Assembly: GCA_030447905.1 (NCBI GenBank) | Contig: JAUJNZ010000003.1 | Location: 126,479 to 190,478, forward strand | Reading direction: 5' to 3' | DNA length: 64,000 bases | Origin: Thermoleophilaceae bacterium | Lineage (GTDB): Bacteria > Actinomycetota > Thermoleophilia > Solirubrobacterales > Thermoleophilaceae | Shown: positions 16,640 to 26,154 of the stretch, piece by piece | Layout: each line of letters opens with the position of its first letter | Position numbering within the stretch: the stretch's first letter is position 1 | The notes under the pieces: model-generated | Told to the model about the DNA's origin: nothing | What the model saw: the letters and a program-made list of their open reading frames with translations, nothing else | Database searches by the model: none | Program-made: the position numbers and the translations under genes

Positions 16640-17965
16640 CTACCTCAAGCGCTCGAACGCCCCGATGTCGCTCGCCGGCCCCTGAGGCCGTGGGACGCCC
16701 GCTGGTCGGTCGGCGGGAAGGGAGGGGCCCCGGCGTCGATAGCAGGGCTGCCGGCCAGGAGTCTGTGCGTGAGCGTCGGCCCTCCGTTGTCGGCAAGCGC
16801 GCCCAGTCGCGGATTCGCACCGCGGAGGTCGGTCCGGCGAGTGAAGCCGCAGCTGCGGGCGTTCTCGAGGTTGTGGCCGTGAGTGGTCATAGGACGGTTG
16901 CAGTTGGCGGGGCCGTGTCCATCCGTGTTGCCGGCCACGATCGTGTTCTTGAAGCTCGTCCTCGACCGACCTGCGACCGCTGTCCCTCGGTTGCCTGGGT
17001 CGAACGGGTAAGTCCGGTTGAAGGCGATCGTGCTGTGCCTCACGGTGAGCGAGCCGCCCCGCAGGGCGATTGCCCCGGCGTAAGTGCCGCCGTTCTGGCT
17101 CACCGTGGTGTTGCGCAAGAGAAGGCTTCCGCGGTTGACGATGGCGCCACCCCCGCCGTCTCTTGATCCTCCAGCCCGATTGCGACTCAGCGTGCTTCGG
17201 TCTACCGTCGCCGTGCCCCCATTGAAGAGCCCCCGCCGTCTCCGCCGCTGTATCCGTATCCGTCGTCATTGTTGAAGTTCCGGCTGACGGTCGTCTGGCT
17301 CAAGTTGAGCGTCCCGGTGTTGTAGATGCCGCCGCCGTCGGCGCCGTGGGCCCAGTTGCCGTGCACCTTCCCGCCGATCAGGCGGAGCGTTCCCGCGTTG
17401 TAGATGCCGCCGCCAGCGAAACCGTAACCGGCGTAACCGGACTGGTTTCCCCGCACTTCCGCCCGGACGAGGTCGAGGGCAACGCCGCGGCCGTTTCTAA
17501 CCCCTCCGCCCGGTTCCCTGGGTGCGCTCCCGTAATCCGGGTCCCCCGACGTGTCGCCGCCAGTGAGGCTCACGTCCGACAGGCGCGCGCTGTAGGAGCT
17601 ACCCGCCGCGGCCGACGTCTGTAGCACCCGAAAGTGCTGCCCGTAGTACTCCTCGGGACGCTCAACGACCGCTACGACCGTCCTCGACGCGCCCGCCCCC
17701 CTGATCGACACGGGGCCGCGGACGTCGAGGTCTCCAGTCGCTTCTGACTCGCCGACGTCAGCCAGCCGGGTAAGCACGTACCGCCCGGCCGGCACGTTCA
17801 CGGTGTCCGCACCCGGCGCGGCGTTGGCCACCTATGACGGCCTCGCGCAGCGAGCAGTCGGCGTCGCAGTAGCCGTCGGCGGTGTCGGCGGTCTTTGTGA
17901 CCATGAAGGTCGCCGCGTCGGCCGTGACGATCGGCGCGACGGCGACCAGGGCGACTGGCTCGGGT
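16640..17965 (-). pseudogene. CSLREA-domain right-handed beta-helix protein, frameshifted
   Basis: The 5' end carries the end of a signal peptide (VTADAATFMVTKTADTADG) and the CSLREA motif (CDADCSLREAVI). Many beta-helix turns with GGGIYNAGTL and GGGIYNTGTL follow. The 3' end carries a typical choice-of-anchor Q ending: GALADNGGPTLTHRLLAGSP, AIDAG, TDQR, then ASDIGAFE. Frame changes occur near 17830, 17215 and 16680. The N-terminus is cut near 17965, where the oppositely oriented PQ-loop gene begins. It would be a secreted, surface-attached protein; no enzyme activity can be assigned. Confidence 0.75.
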
Positions 17966-18367
17966 GTCGCCCTGCTCCTGCTTTTTCGTCTCCGCGAGGT
18001 ACGCCGTTCGCTGGTCCTCTTGTTGCTCACCGGAGCTGCCGTCACGCTCCTCGAGGAGGAGTTCGCCCCGCGCGCGGTGGGCGTCACCGCCGCCGTCGGC
18101 ACCGCCGCCATCGCGCTGCCTCAAGCGGTTCGATTGCTTCGCGACCCGGCCGCATCGGTCGCCGACGTCTCTCTGGGTACGTGGGTGCTGCTGACGGCGA
18201 ACGCCTTCGTATGGCTTATCTACGGCTACCTGATCGGTCACCCTCTGCTCGCAGCCGCCGGTGTGGTGCCGCTGCCGGCCTCGTTCCTCGTCTTTCGGCG
18301 CGCGCTCGCCGAGCGCTCCGGCCGCGGCGCGGCCCCTCCTGCACGCGCCGAGCGGAAGCCGGGTTAG
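17882..18367 (+). CDS. PQ-loop/SemiSWEET-like membrane protein, start uncertain
   Basis: Hydrophobic helices with the PQ motif in AAIALPQAVRLLRDPAAS, then LGTWVLLTANAFVWLIYGYL and PLPASFLVFRRAL. These resemble a PQ-loop repeat of the SWEET/cystinosin type, usually sugar or amino-acid carriers. The first 30 residues from ATG 17882 overlap the antisense signal-peptide region of the beta-helix gene and look artificial, so the real gene either starts later, around 17970, or is 5'-truncated at that junction. The C-terminus after the last helix is a short basic tail. Confidence 0.55.
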   Translation: MSAVFVTMKVAASAVTIGATATRATGSGVALLLLFRLREVRRSLVLLLLTGAAVTLLEEEFAPRAVGVTAAVGTAAIALPQAVRLLRDPAASVADVSLGTWVLLTANAFVWLIYGYLIGHPLLAAAGVVPLPASFLVFRRALAERSGRGAAPPARAERKPG

Positions 18368-18604
18368 CCAAGGCGCTGACTGCCACACCCCGGCGCTCGA
18401 GCGCCCAGGCGGCCCGAGGGACGCTCAACGCATGGTTGCGGCGGTGAGGAGGGGTGAGGGCGAGCGCTAGAGCGAACCGCACCTCCTCGAGGCGAGGTGG
18501 CTGAGATCGCCTGCTACGGAAGCAGGCTCGCCTCCTCACGGTCCACAGCCACTCCGCGGGGCCGTGGCCTGAGTGCCTCCGACTCGCGATAGGCGAGTTC
18601 GAAA

Positions 18605-18631
18605 AGGCACCGGTCTCCAAAACCGGTGCCT
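18605..18631 (+). other. Anticodon-arm core copy C, extended perfect hairpin
   Basis: AGGCACCGGT, loop CTCCAAA, ACCGGTGCCT: a perfect 10-bp stem around a 7-base anticodon-type loop (anticodon CCA). It is preceded by GAGTTCGAAA as in copies E and F. Copy E also shares a right flank resembling CAGCAGACGCCGT. No tRNA T arm or acceptor adjoins. The remainder of 18368-18730 shows no gene. Confidence 0.6.
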
Positions 18632-18730
18632 CGAGCAGACGCCGTAAAGGACGTCGGCTTTCACGCACAGGTGCAGCACGCCGCCGCAACTTGAGGCGCC
18701 CGGTGCGGCCCGCGCGGGCCATATCCGGCC

Positions 18731-19471
18731 TCAGCCGTGGGGCCATCCGCGCCGGCTCGCGGAGTAGGCGGGGACGCGCAGGCCGTTGAACGGCCCGGTC
18801 AGCTCCAATCCCTCGCCGGTGTTGCTCGGGTCGAACCGAAGCGCGGCCGCCTCCTCCTCACCGAGCCGCGCTCCGATCCGCAGCTCGGCCACCGGGCGGG
18901 AGCGGCCGAGCGCCGGAGCGATCGTCAGGCCGTAGCGCAGCTCGCCGGCGTCCGCGGTGGCGCACAGGTCGGCGAGGTCGGTCGGCTCCGCGGCGCGCAC
19001 CGGCGCCGCCGCCGGTACCGCGCCGACCACGGCCGGCTCGCCGCCGACCGAGTAGAGGAGGACGCTCGAGAATGGGCGCGCCCAGAAGGAGCGCGCCGGG
19101 AGGAGGAGGTGACGGGTGAGGGGGCCGCGGCCCGAGGTCGCCAGCAGGAGGTCCTGGTCGCGACCCGGACCGTAGACGGCCGGCAACTTGACCGCGAGCC
19201 CGAGGACGTCCGGGAGGGGCTGGGGCAGGCCGGCGCCGCGCGAGAAGCGCACGAGCGCGTGGTGCGAGGGGCCTGCCGCGAAGAGGGCCGCGCTCGGGCG
19301 CCCCTCGGCGGTGCCCTCGGGCGGGCGGTCGAGCACGAGTTCGGCCGCGTAGGCGACGCCGTGCGGATGGAGGCTGCGTGCTCGCCGTGCGGCGGCGAGG
19401 GACCCGAAGAAGCGCGCGGTGGCGGCGCGCACGAGCTGCGGCGGCCCCCGGCGTGCGTTGGCGGCGGTCAC
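18731..19471 (-). CDS. Catalase-superfamily-like protein
   Basis: A 246-residue protein with segments typical of small actinobacterial catalase-like proteins: SLHPHGVAYAAELVLDRP, HALVRFSRGAGLPQPLPDVL, GLAVKLP, then RDQDLLLATSG. It is about half the length of a haem catalase, and the C-terminal haem-ligand tyrosine region is not evident, so catalase activity is doubtful. It overlaps the preceding small gene by 4 bases (ATGA), so the two are co-expressed. Function unknown. Confidence 0.65.
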   Translation of the reverse strand: MTAANARRGPPQLVRAATARFFGSLAAARRARSLHPHGVAYAAELVLDRPPEGTAEGRPSAALFAAGPSHHALVRFSRGAGLPQPLPDVLGLAVKLPAVYGPGRDQDLLLATSGRGPLTRHLLLPARSFWARPFSSVLLYSVGGEPAVVGAVPAAAPVRAAEPTDLADLCATADAGELRYGLTIAPALGRSRPVAELRIGARLGEEEAAALRFDPSNTGEGLELTGPFNGLRVPAYSASRRGWPHG

Positions 19472-19686
19472 TCGCTCCGCCTCCTGGCTCCGGGCACGCG
19501 CTCTGCGACCCGCGCCATGCTCTTGGCCGCCCCCTGGATCGGCTCGGCGAGGGTGGCCAGCCTCCCGAGGGCCTCGCGCAGGTCGTCGACCCTCGCGACG
19601 ATGGGCTCGGTCGAGGGCAGCTTCTCGTCGAGCGTCTCCATGGGCTCGACCAGCCTCGATTCGAGCTCCGCCAGCGTGCCCCGCAC
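19468..19686 (-). CDS. Small helical protein paired with the catalase-like gene
   Basis: A 72-residue, mostly helical, acidic protein (MRGTLAELESRLVEPMETLD...) with a heptad-like pattern and a basic tail (VPGARRRSE). It lies directly upstream of, and overlaps, the catalase-like gene. I do not recognise a function; the pairing suggests a joint role. Confidence 0.6.
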   Translation of the reverse strand: MRGTLAELESRLVEPMETLDEKLPSTEPIVARVDDLREALGRLATLAEPIQGAAKSMARVAERVPGARRRSE

Positions 19687-20029
19687 CTAAACGACGCTCC
19701 TCTGGGGGGCGACCAGCGCCGGGAACTCGCGGAGGCGGGGCTTGAGCTCGTCGGCTATACCACCGTATGCCGCCATCTAGCTGTCCTCTCTCGCGCCGAA
19801 GACTCTCTTGCCACTACCCCCCCGCTTGCTGGGCGAGTCCTCGGCTTCTGTCGAGCGGGGGACGACCGGCCTGTTCGGCTCGGCGCCGCCTGCGCTACTG
19901 GATCTCCCATGACTTCCAGCCGTGCCCCCGGGGTTTTCAGCCGTGCTCCCGGGGCACTCGGGCATGCTGCCGGGGTGTCGGCGTTCCGTGCCGAGCCAGC
20001 GGGCGGATCGTGGCCCGCGCAGGCGAACG

Positions 20030-20225
20030 ACTCCGAAAGGAGGGCCTTGAGGCCCGCGGCGCCGTCGTTGTCGATCCGGAGGGCCTTCTCGGTCTTGCCC
20101 TGGTATCGGACGCCGTACGGGGGGTCCGTCCACAGGAGCTCGGCTTGCTCGTCCCTCATGAGGCGGGCGTAGCTCTCGGGGTCTCGAAGAGCTCTTCCTC
20201 CGGCTCACCGAGGCGCCGTCGGCCG
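20030..20225 (-). pseudogene. DNA methyltransferase fragment
   Basis: The frame gives DPESYARLMRDEQAELLWTD followed by PPYGVRYQGKT. The DPPY motif with LLWTD before it is the catalytic motif IV of N6-adenine/N4-cytosine DNA methyltransferases of the DNA methylase N4/N6 type. Coherent sequence ends at about 20030 (KALLSESFA). Only this short piece remains; the adenosylmethionine-binding motif is missing. Confidence 0.55.
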
Positions 20226-20241
20226 CTTCGAGTCCGGCGCC

Positions 20242-21090
20242 ATGACCGCCGCCTTGACGGCCTATCGCTGGGAGCTCCGAAAGCTCGTGGCCCAGAAGCG
20301 GACCTACCTCGGCCTCGCCGCGGCGGTCGGGGTGCCGCTCCTGTTCGTGGGCGTGCTCGTGCTCTCGGACGGCTCGCCCGACGGCATCCCCTTCGGCTCG
20401 GAGGTGCGCCAGTCCGGGCTTGCCGTCCCGCTCGTCATCCTCCTCTTCGGCTCGATCTGGCTCTTCCCGCTGATCGTCTCGCTCGTGGCGGGGGACGTCG
20501 TGGCCACCGAGGACAGCCACGGTACGCTCAAGACGATCCTCACCCGCTCGCTCGATCGGACTTCGATCTTCGTCGCCAAGGCGATGGCGAGCGCCACGTA
20601 CGCGGTGTTGGCGCTCGCGCTCATGGCGCTAGCGGCGGGGACGGCGGGGATCCTCGCCTTTGGCTTCGAGCCCCTGCCCGCCCTGTCCGGGGCGCCGGTC
20701 CCGGCCCCCCGGGCGCTCGTGCTCACGCTGCTCGTGCTCGGTGTCTACCTGATGCCGCTGCTCGCGGTGGCGGCGATCGCTCTGCTGCTCTCGACGGCGA
20801 CCCGCAACTCGACTGCGGCAGTCGTCGCCACGCTCATAGGCTCGCTGATCATGCAGCTCCTCGGCGTCTTCTCGAGCCTGGAGCCGATCCAGCCCTACCT
20901 GCTGACCACGCACTTCTCGGCTTGGATGGGGCTCGTTCGCGAGCCTATGGACTGGGCGCCGGTGGGACAGGCGGCCTGGGTCTGCGCTCTCTACGGCGTG
21001 CCGGCCCTCGTTGCCGGGCTCGTGGTGTTCCTGCGCCGGGACGTCGCGGGGGTAAGGCTCCCGCCCGGACCGCTGTTGGCCCGTGACTAG
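20242..21090 (+). CDS. ABC-2 type transporter permease
   Basis: A 282-residue protein with six predicted membrane helices in the ABC-2 permease arrangement, including VLTLLVLGVYLMPLLAVAAI and TAAVVATLIGSLIMQLL. The N-terminal YRWELRKLVAQKRTYLGL is the usual amphipathic start, and EDSHGTLKTILTRSLDRT the cytoplasmic loop. It is intact, but no ATPase gene adjoins; the next features are remnants. Either an ATPase is supplied from elsewhere or the gene is an orphan left from a broken operon. Substrate unknown. Confidence 0.8.
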   Translation: MTAALTAYRWELRKLVAQKRTYLGLAAAVGVPLLFVGVLVLSDGSPDGIPFGSEVRQSGLAVPLVILLFGSIWLFPLIVSLVAGDVVATEDSHGTLKTILTRSLDRTSIFVAKAMASATYAVLALALMALAAGTAGILAFGFEPLPALSGAPVPAPRALVLTLLVLGVYLMPLLAVAAIALLLSTATRNSTAAVVATLIGSLIMQLLGVFSSLEPIQPYLLTTHFSAWMGLVREPMDWAPVGQAAWVCALYGVPALVAGLVVFLRRDVAGVRLPPGPLLARD

Positions 21091-21240
21091 CGAGTGCGAG
21101 CGCCGTCGGACGAGCGCGCTGCGTAAGCGCGGCGGCGACCGCGAACTTGGCCGGCGCTGTCTATGGTCACGCTGGCGACGTCCGCCCGCTGAGGAAGCAC
21201 GCCGCCGCGGGCCAAGGCGAATCCCTCCCTGGTCCTGAGG

Positions 21241-22383
21241 ATGATCATGAGCCGACCGAGGGGCGCAGACCACCAGGCGCTGGACGAAGGAGTCCCGATC
21301 GGCGATCGCGGTCCCGGTGAGTCCTACCGCCCCGACAACGTGGCCCCATCGATGTGCGGCGCCCACCAGCCGGGGATCGCGACACCGATGCTCGACCACG
21401 TGGCGTTCGCCGCGTTGGACCTCGCCTCCGACGACCGGGCGCAACTGGCCGACCTGCTCGGTGCGCTGACGAACGAAGCAGACCGGCTCATGCTTGCCCA
21501 GCACCGCGCGCCGGGAGAAGGCTGGCCGGCAGGCGGCTTGACCGTCACATCGGGCTCGGCCCGGGCGTCTTCCACGAGCGCTTCGGCCTGGCGCCGCAGC
21601 GACCGGTCGCGCTCACCAACCTGCCGGTCTTCCCGGGTGACGACCTAGATCCAGCGGCCACCGGCGAGACTTGTCCATTCAAGCGTGCGCACGAGCACCG
21701 TCGATCGCGGATGACGCGCTGGCCCGGCTGGTCGCTCTCAGCGAGCACGCAACGACGGTGCGCTGGTCGCAGCGCGGCTCGATGCGTCGCTGGCCGGGAG
21801 AGCGCCCCGAGGGGCGCCCGCGCAACCTGCTGGGATTCAAGGACGCCACCGGCAATCCCCGCCGCGGCAAAGACCATGCCCGTCACGTCTGGGCCGGCAA
21901 GGGCGAGCGCAGCTGGATGGTCGACGGCACGTTCCTCGTCGTCCGCAAGATCAGAGTCGCGCTGGACGCCTGGAACGCGCTATCGCTCGAGGACTAGGAA
22001 CGCATCATCGGTCGCCACCGTGACAGCGGCGCCCCACTCGGCCGCGCGCACGAGTTCGAAGCGATGCCGCTCGACGACGCCACGATCCCGCCCAATGCGC
22101 ACGCCCGCCTCGTCAACCCGCGGGCCAACGGCGGGCTCACCGTCCTCCGACGTGGCTACAGCTATGACCAGGGCACAGGCGCCGACGGCCGCGCCGACGT
22201 GGGCCTACTGCTGCTTCTCTACCAGCGCGACCCGCGCCGCCAATTTATCCCCCTGCAACGGCACCTCGCTCAACACGACGCCCTGAGCCGGTTCCTCAGA
22301 CGATCGCTAGCGGCATCTTCGCCATCCCACCCGGAGCGCAGCCCGGGCATGCCATCGCTCACCACCTCACCGCCACCCGTTGA
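21241..22383 (+). pseudogene. DyP-type (EfeB-like) haem peroxidase, broken
   Basis: Assembled over frames: CGAHQPGIATPMLDHVAFAA, LGPGVFHERFGL, NLPVFPGDDLDP, RPRNLLGFKDATGNP (the family's GFKDGTxN with G to A), ALDAWNALSLED, a TAG stop at 21995 where homologues read CAG (Q), ERIIGRHRDSGAPLG, RLVNPRANGG, LRRGYSYDQG, GLLLLLYQRDPRRQF, and a final GIFAIPPGAQPGH ending at the TGA at 22381. That makes about three frame changes plus one nonsense codon. The Tat signal peptide expected of EfeB is missing. Clearly a pseudogene. Confidence 0.85.
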
Positions 22384-22491
22384 CGTCACCGAGCGTGCAC
22401 GCGCTTGACGCTCAGTCCAACGCGTGATCTGCGCCCTCGCGGTTTGCCTCGGCGACATGTCGTCGGCCACGGACCGCCGAGTCAGCGCGGA

Positions 22492-22667
22492 CTACGACAT
22501 GCGGCGCCTCAGATAAGCAGCGAGTAGGTGTGGAAGGTGGCGCGGGCGCGCAGCCAGCGGCGCCCATCCCTCGCTCGTCACTAGCTCCTCGGTCGCGCGG
22601 GCAAGCCGCGCCGCTGTTCTTCGCGTCGGCGTTGGCACTCCTCGGCGCTCGCCTTGCTCTTGCCCAT
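22492..22667 (-). pseudogene. ArdC-like antirestriction protein, N-terminal fragment
   Basis: ATG at 22667 follows a good AGGAGG. The product begins MGKSKASAEECQRRREEQ, then in a shifted frame LVTSEGWAPLAARPR. This resembles the start of actinobacterial ArdC N-terminal-domain proteins, which bind single-stranded DNA and are common on plasmids and integrative elements. It is frameshifted and ends within about 60 residues, so only the start of the gene remains. Confidence 0.45.
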
Positions 22668-23904
22668 GGGGCCTCCTCCTGGTGGGGCTCCCGCCGCCGC
22701 GTGTCCCTGAAGGGGTCGTAGTGCGCTCCGGCGCTCGCCTCGATGGCGGCGCCCTACCAGCTCCATCGCCGCACGACGGGGCTCCCGCTCGAGCTCGACG
22801 GCCGTGAGCCTGCGGGTCCGCCTGTACTCGGGGCGTGGGTAGGGCGACGGCCAGGCGCCCCAGAGGTCCGCGCTCGACAGGGCGTCCTTCAGGCCGGTGA
22901 CGCCGACGCCGACGTCCACCGGGCCGAGGTAGCCCGCGCGCTCGTACAGCGACCCGAGGATCGCGAGGAAGCGGGTGATGTTGCCCGCGACGTAGCGCTC
23001 GGAGAGGATGAGGCGCCCGTCGTCCGTCGAGAACCCGGCCCGACCGCCGAAGAGGTGCGCGGTCCCGTCGAGGTCGACGATCATCCGCAGGACGCCTTCG
23101 GCCGGCCCGGCGTCGCCGCGCTTCGCGCTCCTCGCTGCCCGCGGACCAGGAGTCGGCGCCGAAGCGCCGCCAGCCGGCCAGCGCCCAGCCGAGGTCCGGG
23201 GACATGACCTGCGGCGGGAAGACCTCGGGGCGCGCGGCGGAGTTCGAGAGCGACGCGAGCATCATGTCGGTGCGTTCCTCGCCGCGGGCCTTCTCGAGCA
23301 TCTCCTCCTGCGACGCCACCGGGCGCGCGATGGCATGGAGGTAGATGAGGCGCCGGGTCGGCGATTAGCCCGAGGCCGCGATCTCCTCCTCGAGCAGCCG
23401 CCTTACGTCGACCTCCCACGCCTCACGGCGGCGGTAGAGGCGCCCGACCTCGCCCTCGTCGAGGACGCGATTGGCCGTGGCGCCGCGCCCGTAGTAGCGC
23501 CCGCCGACCTGGTGGGGAGCGCGCGGCGACGGGGGTACCACGACGACGAGATAGCCGCGCGAGGGGTCGGCGGCGGTCTCGACCGGGTCGATCTCGACGG
23601 TCGGGGGCTCAGAGACGAGCGTCTGGACGATCTGGTCGATGCGCTCGCGCTGCCCGGCGAGAGCGATGGGGGTGGGGACGGTCGGGCGGCCCTCGGCATC
23701 CTCGGCGACTCCGTAGAGGAGCGTGCCGCCGTCGACGGTCATGGCCGCGACGTCGACCGCGAGGTCACGGTTCCCCCTCTTGCTGCCCTCCTGCGGCAGC
23801 TCGCGCTTGGCATCGAAGGTGTGCGTCTCCTCAAGGTCGCCGCGCTCCGCGGCGGCCACGATCGTCTGCTCTTCGGTGGGCCGCCACACGCCGGCCATGG
23901 TCAC
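22668..23904 (-). pseudogene. AlbA_2/Schlafen-type DNA-binding protein, broken
   Basis: The N-terminal 180 residues form an AlbA_2 domain: ETHTFDAKRELPQ, RDLAVDVAAMTVDGGTLLYG, VAEDAEGRPT, PIALAGQRERIDQIVQTLVS. A TAA at 23365-23367 interrupts the frame after EEEIAASG; the same frame continues with RRLIYLHAIARPVASQEEML to DSWSAG. A frame change near 23130 then leads into IVDLDGTAHLFGGRAG, ITRFLAILGSLYERAGY and AAMELVG. The full protein would be about 400 residues. Role unknown; such proteins are frequent in mobile elements and defence regions. Confidence 0.7.
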
Positions 23905-23965
23905 AGAGCGGCCAGATGCTTAGGCGAGAGTCCGGCGCCTACGCACGGGACGAAAGGCTCGCCCC

Positions 23966-24847
23966 TCACACGTCGTCAGGGCGCAGCACGGTCAGTCCAG
24001 CGAGACGTGCCTTGTTGCGCACGTTTCGGTCGTCGGCGATCATCGCGACGCGTGCGGTGAGGTCCTGCCACGCCAGCTCGAGCGCTCCGGCGATGATCAC
24101 GTCGTCGGGCACGTCGGCCCAAAGCCAGGGGAGGGTGCTGCCCATGTCGGCCGTGATTGCGATGTCCTGATAGCTGAGCTTGTCGGCGAGGGGCACGCCG
24201 CTGAACGTGTCGCCGCGGCGGTCGAGCTCCTCGATCTGGCGACTGACCTTGAGGGCCGCGTCCCGCGTCTTCGGGTCGCGCTTGCGCTCGTCGAGCTCGG
24301 AGAGGACCTGCGGCAGGGCGACCAGCGTCCAACGCTCGCCGTCGAGCTGCCAGTCCTGCAGGTTGGGGCGCTCCAGCAGGGCGCTCGTGTCGGCGACGAG
24401 CAGGCGCTCACCCTTGCCTTGGGCGGTCGGCAGGGAGCGCAGGACTCCGAGATATTTGTCGAGCGCGGCAGCCACCCTCTGCTTGATCGCGTCGATCGAG
24501 TCGGCGGGCGCCCCCTTCGGGTAGGACCCGTTGGGCTGCTCGATCACGTTGCTCAGCAGCTTCTCGGTGTCGTCGAGCTGATCGGCTCTGTCAGGGGCGC
24601 CCACCCGGACGGCGGCGCGAGCGAACTCGCGAAGGCGCTCGGTCGCCTCACGGGTGCGCTTGACCGTCGGCTGCGCCGCGTCGGGAAGCGCCGACCACTG
24701 CCACTTGTTCCAACCGAGAAAGACAACGCTTGTCACCCCGGCGTTGACGTCGTGGTAGTGGACGCTCGAGTGGTCGAGCAGCTCATCGAGCGCCGTCCTC
24801 GCGTCACTCGCGCGCTGCTCGAGGATCTCGAGCCCGCTCACCGGCAT
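23966..24847 (-). CDS. PIN-domain protein
   Basis: 293 residues from ATG 24847. The frame is open further upstream, but that extension is Arg/Gly-rich and unlikely to be coding. The C-terminal half is a PIN-like nuclease domain: LLVADTSALLERPN with the first aspartate, LPQVLSELDERKR, DDVIIAGALELAW, and a final ARVAMIADDRNVRNKARLAG with the last acidic pair. The N-terminal half is helical (SGLEILEQRASDARTALDEL). No antitoxin-sized partner adjoins, and the protein is longer than VapC, so a solitary RNase-like role is more likely than a classic toxin. Confidence 0.75.
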   Translation of the reverse strand: MPVSGLEILEQRASDARTALDELLDHSSVHYHDVNAGVTSVVFLGWNKWQWSALPDAAQPTVKRTREATERLREFARAAVRVGAPDRADQLDDTEKLLSNVIEQPNGSYPKGAPADSIDAIKQRVAAALDKYLGVLRSLPTAQGKGERLLVADTSALLERPNLQDWQLDGERWTLVALPQVLSELDERKRDPKTRDAALKVSRQIEELDRRGDTFSGVPLADKLSYQDIAITADMGSTLPWLWADVPDDVIIAGALELAWQDLTARVAMIADDRNVRNKARLAGLTVLRPDDV

Positions 24848-25408
24848 CTCAGCATCGCCCACGCGTGAATGGTCGCGCAGCGACCGGTCACATCCCCGGG
24901 CCCGCCTGCCGTCACGCGAGGCGCGAGGGGCCATACGGGCGCGACCCCCTCCTCCACCGCTCGGACGCCCTGAACACCCAGGACGGAAGGCGGGGCAACG
25001 ACGTCGCCCACGGAGGGGCGGGATCAGACTCGTGTGCGACCGACCCCCGCGACGCTCGCAGTTCCTGCTGAGGGCGCACGCGCTGTAAGCCCGCAGGTTG
25101 AGGTTGACCATTCGGCGAGGCGCGGGCTCGGACCCTCGGTCGGCCCGCAGCTCGCCGCGGCAAGGGGCCTCGCCACGCTCGCGAACGCCGTCGAGCGCGA
25201 GGTGGCCGCCACGCTGCCGCGAAAGCGTCCCCGACCACGGTGCGGGAGGTCGTCGCTAACCCCACATGAGATGATCTACGGAGCGATCGCCGTCGCGAAG
25301 TTCCACGGCGGGCGGGACATGCTCCCTGCGTGTCCTCGACTTCAGCGAGATCGGCGACGACGCGAGCTGCCGCTAGCCAGAAGAAGATCACGACACAAGA
25401 GGAGAGTC
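24848..25408. other. No recognisable gene
   Basis: An open plus frame from 25034 runs into the cupin gene, but its first 125 codons are Arg/Pro/Ala-rich without motifs, and the cupin has its own ribosome-binding site. I see no other gene. Confidence 0.35.
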
Positions 25409-25780
25409 ATGCCAAAGGCGTCCAAGCAAAGCGCTTCAGAGACAGAGACGCTCGAGGGATATGAGGGCCATTTCGAGCACTTTACCGGCGGCTACACCGT
25501 CGGGTTTGAGACATATACGCAGGACGCCGACCTGAGCCCCTTATTCAAGGGACTTCCCGACGACCGCTGCCAGGCGGCGCACTGGGGCTATGTCATCAGG
25601 GGGAAGGTCGCCTACCACTTCGATGATCGCGACGAGGTCTTTGAGGCAGGCGAGGCCTACTACGCGCCGCCGGGACACACACCGGAGATCTTCGCGGGAA
25701 CTGAGGTCGTTGAATTCAGCTCGACGAAGGAGTTGCAAGAGACGATGGAAGTCGTCACGAAAAACATGGAGGCGAGTTAG
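25409..25780 (+). CDS. Small cupin-domain protein
   Basis: A 123-residue single-domain cupin: GYEGHFEHFTGGYTVGFETY, AAHWGYVIRGKVAYHFDDRD, EVFEAGEAYYAPPGHTPEIF, GTEVVEFSS. The ATG at 25409 follows AGAGGAGAG at good spacing. The histidine and glutamate pattern is close to the metal-binding cupin motif. It is followed by a strong terminator-like hairpin, so it is probably monocistronic. Its ligand or enzyme activity cannot be told. Confidence 0.75.
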   Translation: MPKASKQSASETETLEGYEGHFEHFTGGYTVGFETYTQDADLSPLFKGLPDDRCQAAHWGYVIRGKVAYHFDDRDEVFEAGEAYYAPPGHTPEIFAGTEVVEFSSTKELQETMEVVTKNMEAS

Positions 25781-25803
25781 CCCGGATTTTGTACCAAGGT
25801 GAG

Positions 25804-25832
25804 CGCCCCGGCCTTCGCCGGGGCGGCCGTTT
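25804..25832 (+). terminator. Rho-independent-type terminator after the cupin gene
   Basis: Perfect 9-bp stem CGCCCCGGC / GCCGGGGCG with loop CTTC, 24 bases after the cupin stop, followed by GCCGTTTCG. The downstream T run is short (three). Confidence 0.65.
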
Positions 25833-26107
25833 CGTCCGGTTGAGCAGGGATTGCGGGTTGACGAGGCTCGCGACCCCGGCTCAGGAGGATCACCTTGAAG
25901 GTGCAGCGCGATGGCCGCAGTTTCACCGTCTCCGCAACGAAGTCCTCCGCACGCTGCCCGGAGCGGGCGGACACGATCGCGAGAAGTCCCCGCACCGGGC
26001 GATTTCCGATCTCGGCCGGCCGCGACGGAGGTTGTGCTGCTAGGCAGTCCCGGGTCAGAAGATGCCCTCTGCGGGACTTTCTCGCACGTGGCCTTCGCGC
26101 TGGTCAG

Positions 26108-26154
26108 CGGGGCACCCAGGACTCGAACCTGGAATCGCCGGTTTTGGAGACCGG
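26108..26154 (-). pseudogene. 3' half of a tRNA-Trp (CCA) with anticodon-arm core copy D
   Basis: On the minus strand: anticodon arm CCGGTCTCCAAAACCGG (anticodon CCA), variable CGATT, T arm CCAGG / TTCGAGT / CCTGG, acceptor GTGCCCC and discriminator G, followed by CTG. No GGGGCAC 5' half is found upstream; instead the sequence enters the 284-bp inverted repeat. It is therefore the 3' part of a tRNA gene left at an integration junction. Confidence 0.7.

Noticed and set aside
19915-19975. Tandem repeat of CAGCCGTGCYCCCGGGG
   Set aside because: Two imperfect short copies only; too small to call a repeat feature or a structured RNA.
21995-21997. Selenocysteine or other recoding in broken genes, prompted by selC
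   Set aside because: The in-frame stops in the DyP and AlbA_2 pseudogenes are TAG and TAA, not TGA, and both genes also have frameshifts. No convincing in-frame TGA codon in a selenoprotein family was seen.
23966-24847. VapBC toxin-antitoxin module
   Set aside because: The PIN protein is about twice the usual VapC length and no small antitoxin-like ORF lies next to it.
24848-25111. 88-residue N-terminal extension of the PIN-domain protein
   Set aside because: The extension is Arg/Gly-rich with no domain character; ATG 24847 starts the coherent helical part.
25034-25408. 125-residue N-terminal extension of the cupin protein
   Set aside because: Low-complexity Arg/Pro-rich translation, and a good ribosome-binding site stands directly before the internal ATG at 25409.
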